From the NCBI RefSeq assembly GCF_002754375.1, contig NZ_PEFF01000001.1, positions 1,550,001-1,614,000 of the forward strand: 64,000 bases of DNA, read 5' to 3'. Numbering within the stretch: the stretch's first letter is position 1; the number at the start of each line of letters is the position of its first letter. The stretch is from Variovorax sp. 54. GTDB lineage: Bacteria > Pseudomonadota > Gammaproteobacteria > Burkholderiales > Burkholderiaceae_C. Both the position numbers and the translations under genes were made by a program. Shown one piece after another: positions 63,273 to 64,000 of this stretch. The notes under the pieces are model-generated. The model was given only the letters and a program-made list of their open reading frames with translations. It was not told the origin of the DNA and made no database searches.

Positions 63273-64000
63273 TCAGAAGGCATAGGCGTCACGGCGGCGC
63301 GCGTCACCGCGCTGCAGCCAGCCGATCACGGTGGTGCGCACGCGCTGGCGGAAGCGGTCCCAGGCGGTCGGGTTGCTCACGACCTGCGCCTTGTAGAACG
63401 AGGGGCACAGCACGGCGGCGTGCGAGACGTCGCCGCAGTTGCCGCAGCCCACGCAGCTGTCGAGCACGGTGGCGACGGGGTCGATGCGCAGCGGATCGGG
63501 GTTGGGCTTGATCGACAGCGAGGGGCAGCCCGACAGGCGGATGCACGAGTGGTCGCCGGTGCAGGTGTCGGCGTCGACGCCGAACTTGTCGCGCACCATG
63601 CGCTTGCCGTCGGCGATGGCCTTGCGCACCAGCGGCTTCTCGCGGCGCTGCTTGTTGAGCATGCACTCCGACTGGGCGATGAGGACCTTGGGGCCCTTCT
63701 TGGTGGTGGTGAGTGCGTCTTTGAGCGCGTCGCGCATGCCGGCGACGTCGTAGGTGCGGCGGATCGTCTTCACCCATTCGACGCCCACGCCGCGCACGGC
63801 GCGCTCGATTTCGTGGCCGGTGCTGCGCGTCTTGTTGACGGCGGTCGACGAGAGGATGTCCTGCCCGCCCGTGGCCGAGGTGTAGTTGTTGTCGACAATG
63901 ATGGTGAGGTTGTCGCTCTTGTTGAAGACCGCGTTGGCCACGCCGCTCGTCAGGCCGTTGTGCCAGAAGCCGCCGTCGCCCATCATCGAAATCGCGCGCT
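63273..64000 (-). CDS. 2-oxoacid (indolepyruvate-type):acceptor oxidoreductase alpha subunit, C-terminal part
   Basis: Runs off the right edge, and only about 240 C-terminal residues are seen. The thiamine-binding part MMGDGGFWHNGLTSGVANAVFNKSDN ends in the Asn of the GDG...N motif. It is followed by iron-sulfur ligands CTGDHSCIRLSGCPS and CVGCGNCGD...LCPS. This is the IorA type of 2-oxoacid oxidoreductase. First visible gene of the cluster in transcription order, it could be preceded by others outside the window. Confidence 0.9.
   Translation of the reverse strand, partial: RAISMMGDGGFWHNGLTSGVANAVFNKSDNLTIIVDNNYTSATGGQDILSSTAVNKTRSTGHEIERAVRGVGVEWVKTIRRTYDVAGMRDALKDALTTTKKGPKVLIAQSECMLNKQRREKPLVRKAIADGKRMVRDKFGVDADTCTGDHSCIRLSGCPSLSIKPNPDPLRIDPVATVLDSCVGCGNCGDVSHAAVLCPSFYKAQVVSNPTAWDRFRQRVRTTVIGWLQRGDARRRDAYAF

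Overview
The window looks like a chromosome segment of a Variovorax-like member of the Comamonadaceae (Burkholderiales). This rests on the uniformly GC-rich coding style, the gene order folC / SPOR protein / cvpA / purF / metZ, Comamonadaceae-type dispersed GC-rich palindromic repeats, and a large aromatic-acid catabolic cluster of the kind known from Variovorax. The genus is inferred from gene content and not from a marker gene.

Layout. 1-302: tRNA cluster (Asp partial, Glu, Ala) on the minus strand, followed by gltX. 1.7-30.1 kb: core and housekeeping genes: the metZ-purF-cvpA-SPOR-folC operon, an ArsC-like protein, ppnP, argG, murB, the YajQ gene with a retropepsin-like protease, RidA, plsY, a YbaK-type deacylase, an aldo/keto reductase, an alpha/beta hydrolase, an Asp/Glu racemase, a flavin monooxygenase, a MetNI transporter flanked by two MetQ-type binding proteins, prfB with an intact programmed frameshift, a HAD phosphatase, pepN, fbp. 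30.1-37.4 kb: accessory stretch bounded by tRNA-Thr and containing tRNA-His and tRNA-Pro. It carries a lower-GC type II restriction-modification pair (adenine methyltransferase plus XamI-like nuclease), an HNH nuclease, several small proteins and a DNA-binding regulator next to a palindromic operator-like site.

37.4-64.0 kb (continuing past the right edge): 24 consecutive minus-strand genes, many overlapping by 1-11 bases, forming one catabolic and uptake cluster. In transcription order: a thiamine-dependent 2-oxoacid:acceptor oxidoreductase (two subunits), a ferredoxin-type reductase, a Rieske dioxygenase (alpha, beta), an acyl-CoA ligase, a thiolase-fold protein lacking the nucleophilic Cys, a zinc-ribbon/OB-fold protein fused to a degenerate SDR, a cyclase-family hydrolase with the isatin-hydrolase-type motif, an SDR, a periplasmic binding protein, a penicillin-acylase-family lipoprotein, a second binding protein, a second Rieske dioxygenase, a third binding protein, LivH, a LivM-LivG fusion, LivF, a second ligase, two SDRs, a MarR regulator and a thioesterase. 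The order and content match what I recall of the Variovorax indole-3-acetic acid (auxin) degradation (iad) locus.

Working model (inference): an exported amidase may free indole-3-acetate from amide conjugates. Three binding proteins share one Liv transporter for uptake. The dioxygenase hydroxylates the indole ring to an oxindole or dioxindole acetate, and the ligase makes the CoA ester. The Cys-less thiolase with its OB-fold partner performs a retro-aldol cleavage to isatin plus acetyl-CoA. The cyclase-family enzyme opens isatin to isatinate, a 2-oxoacid. The 2-oxoacid oxidoreductase turns this into anthraniloyl-CoA, which the thioesterase could release as anthranilate. MarR would be the effector-responsive regulator.
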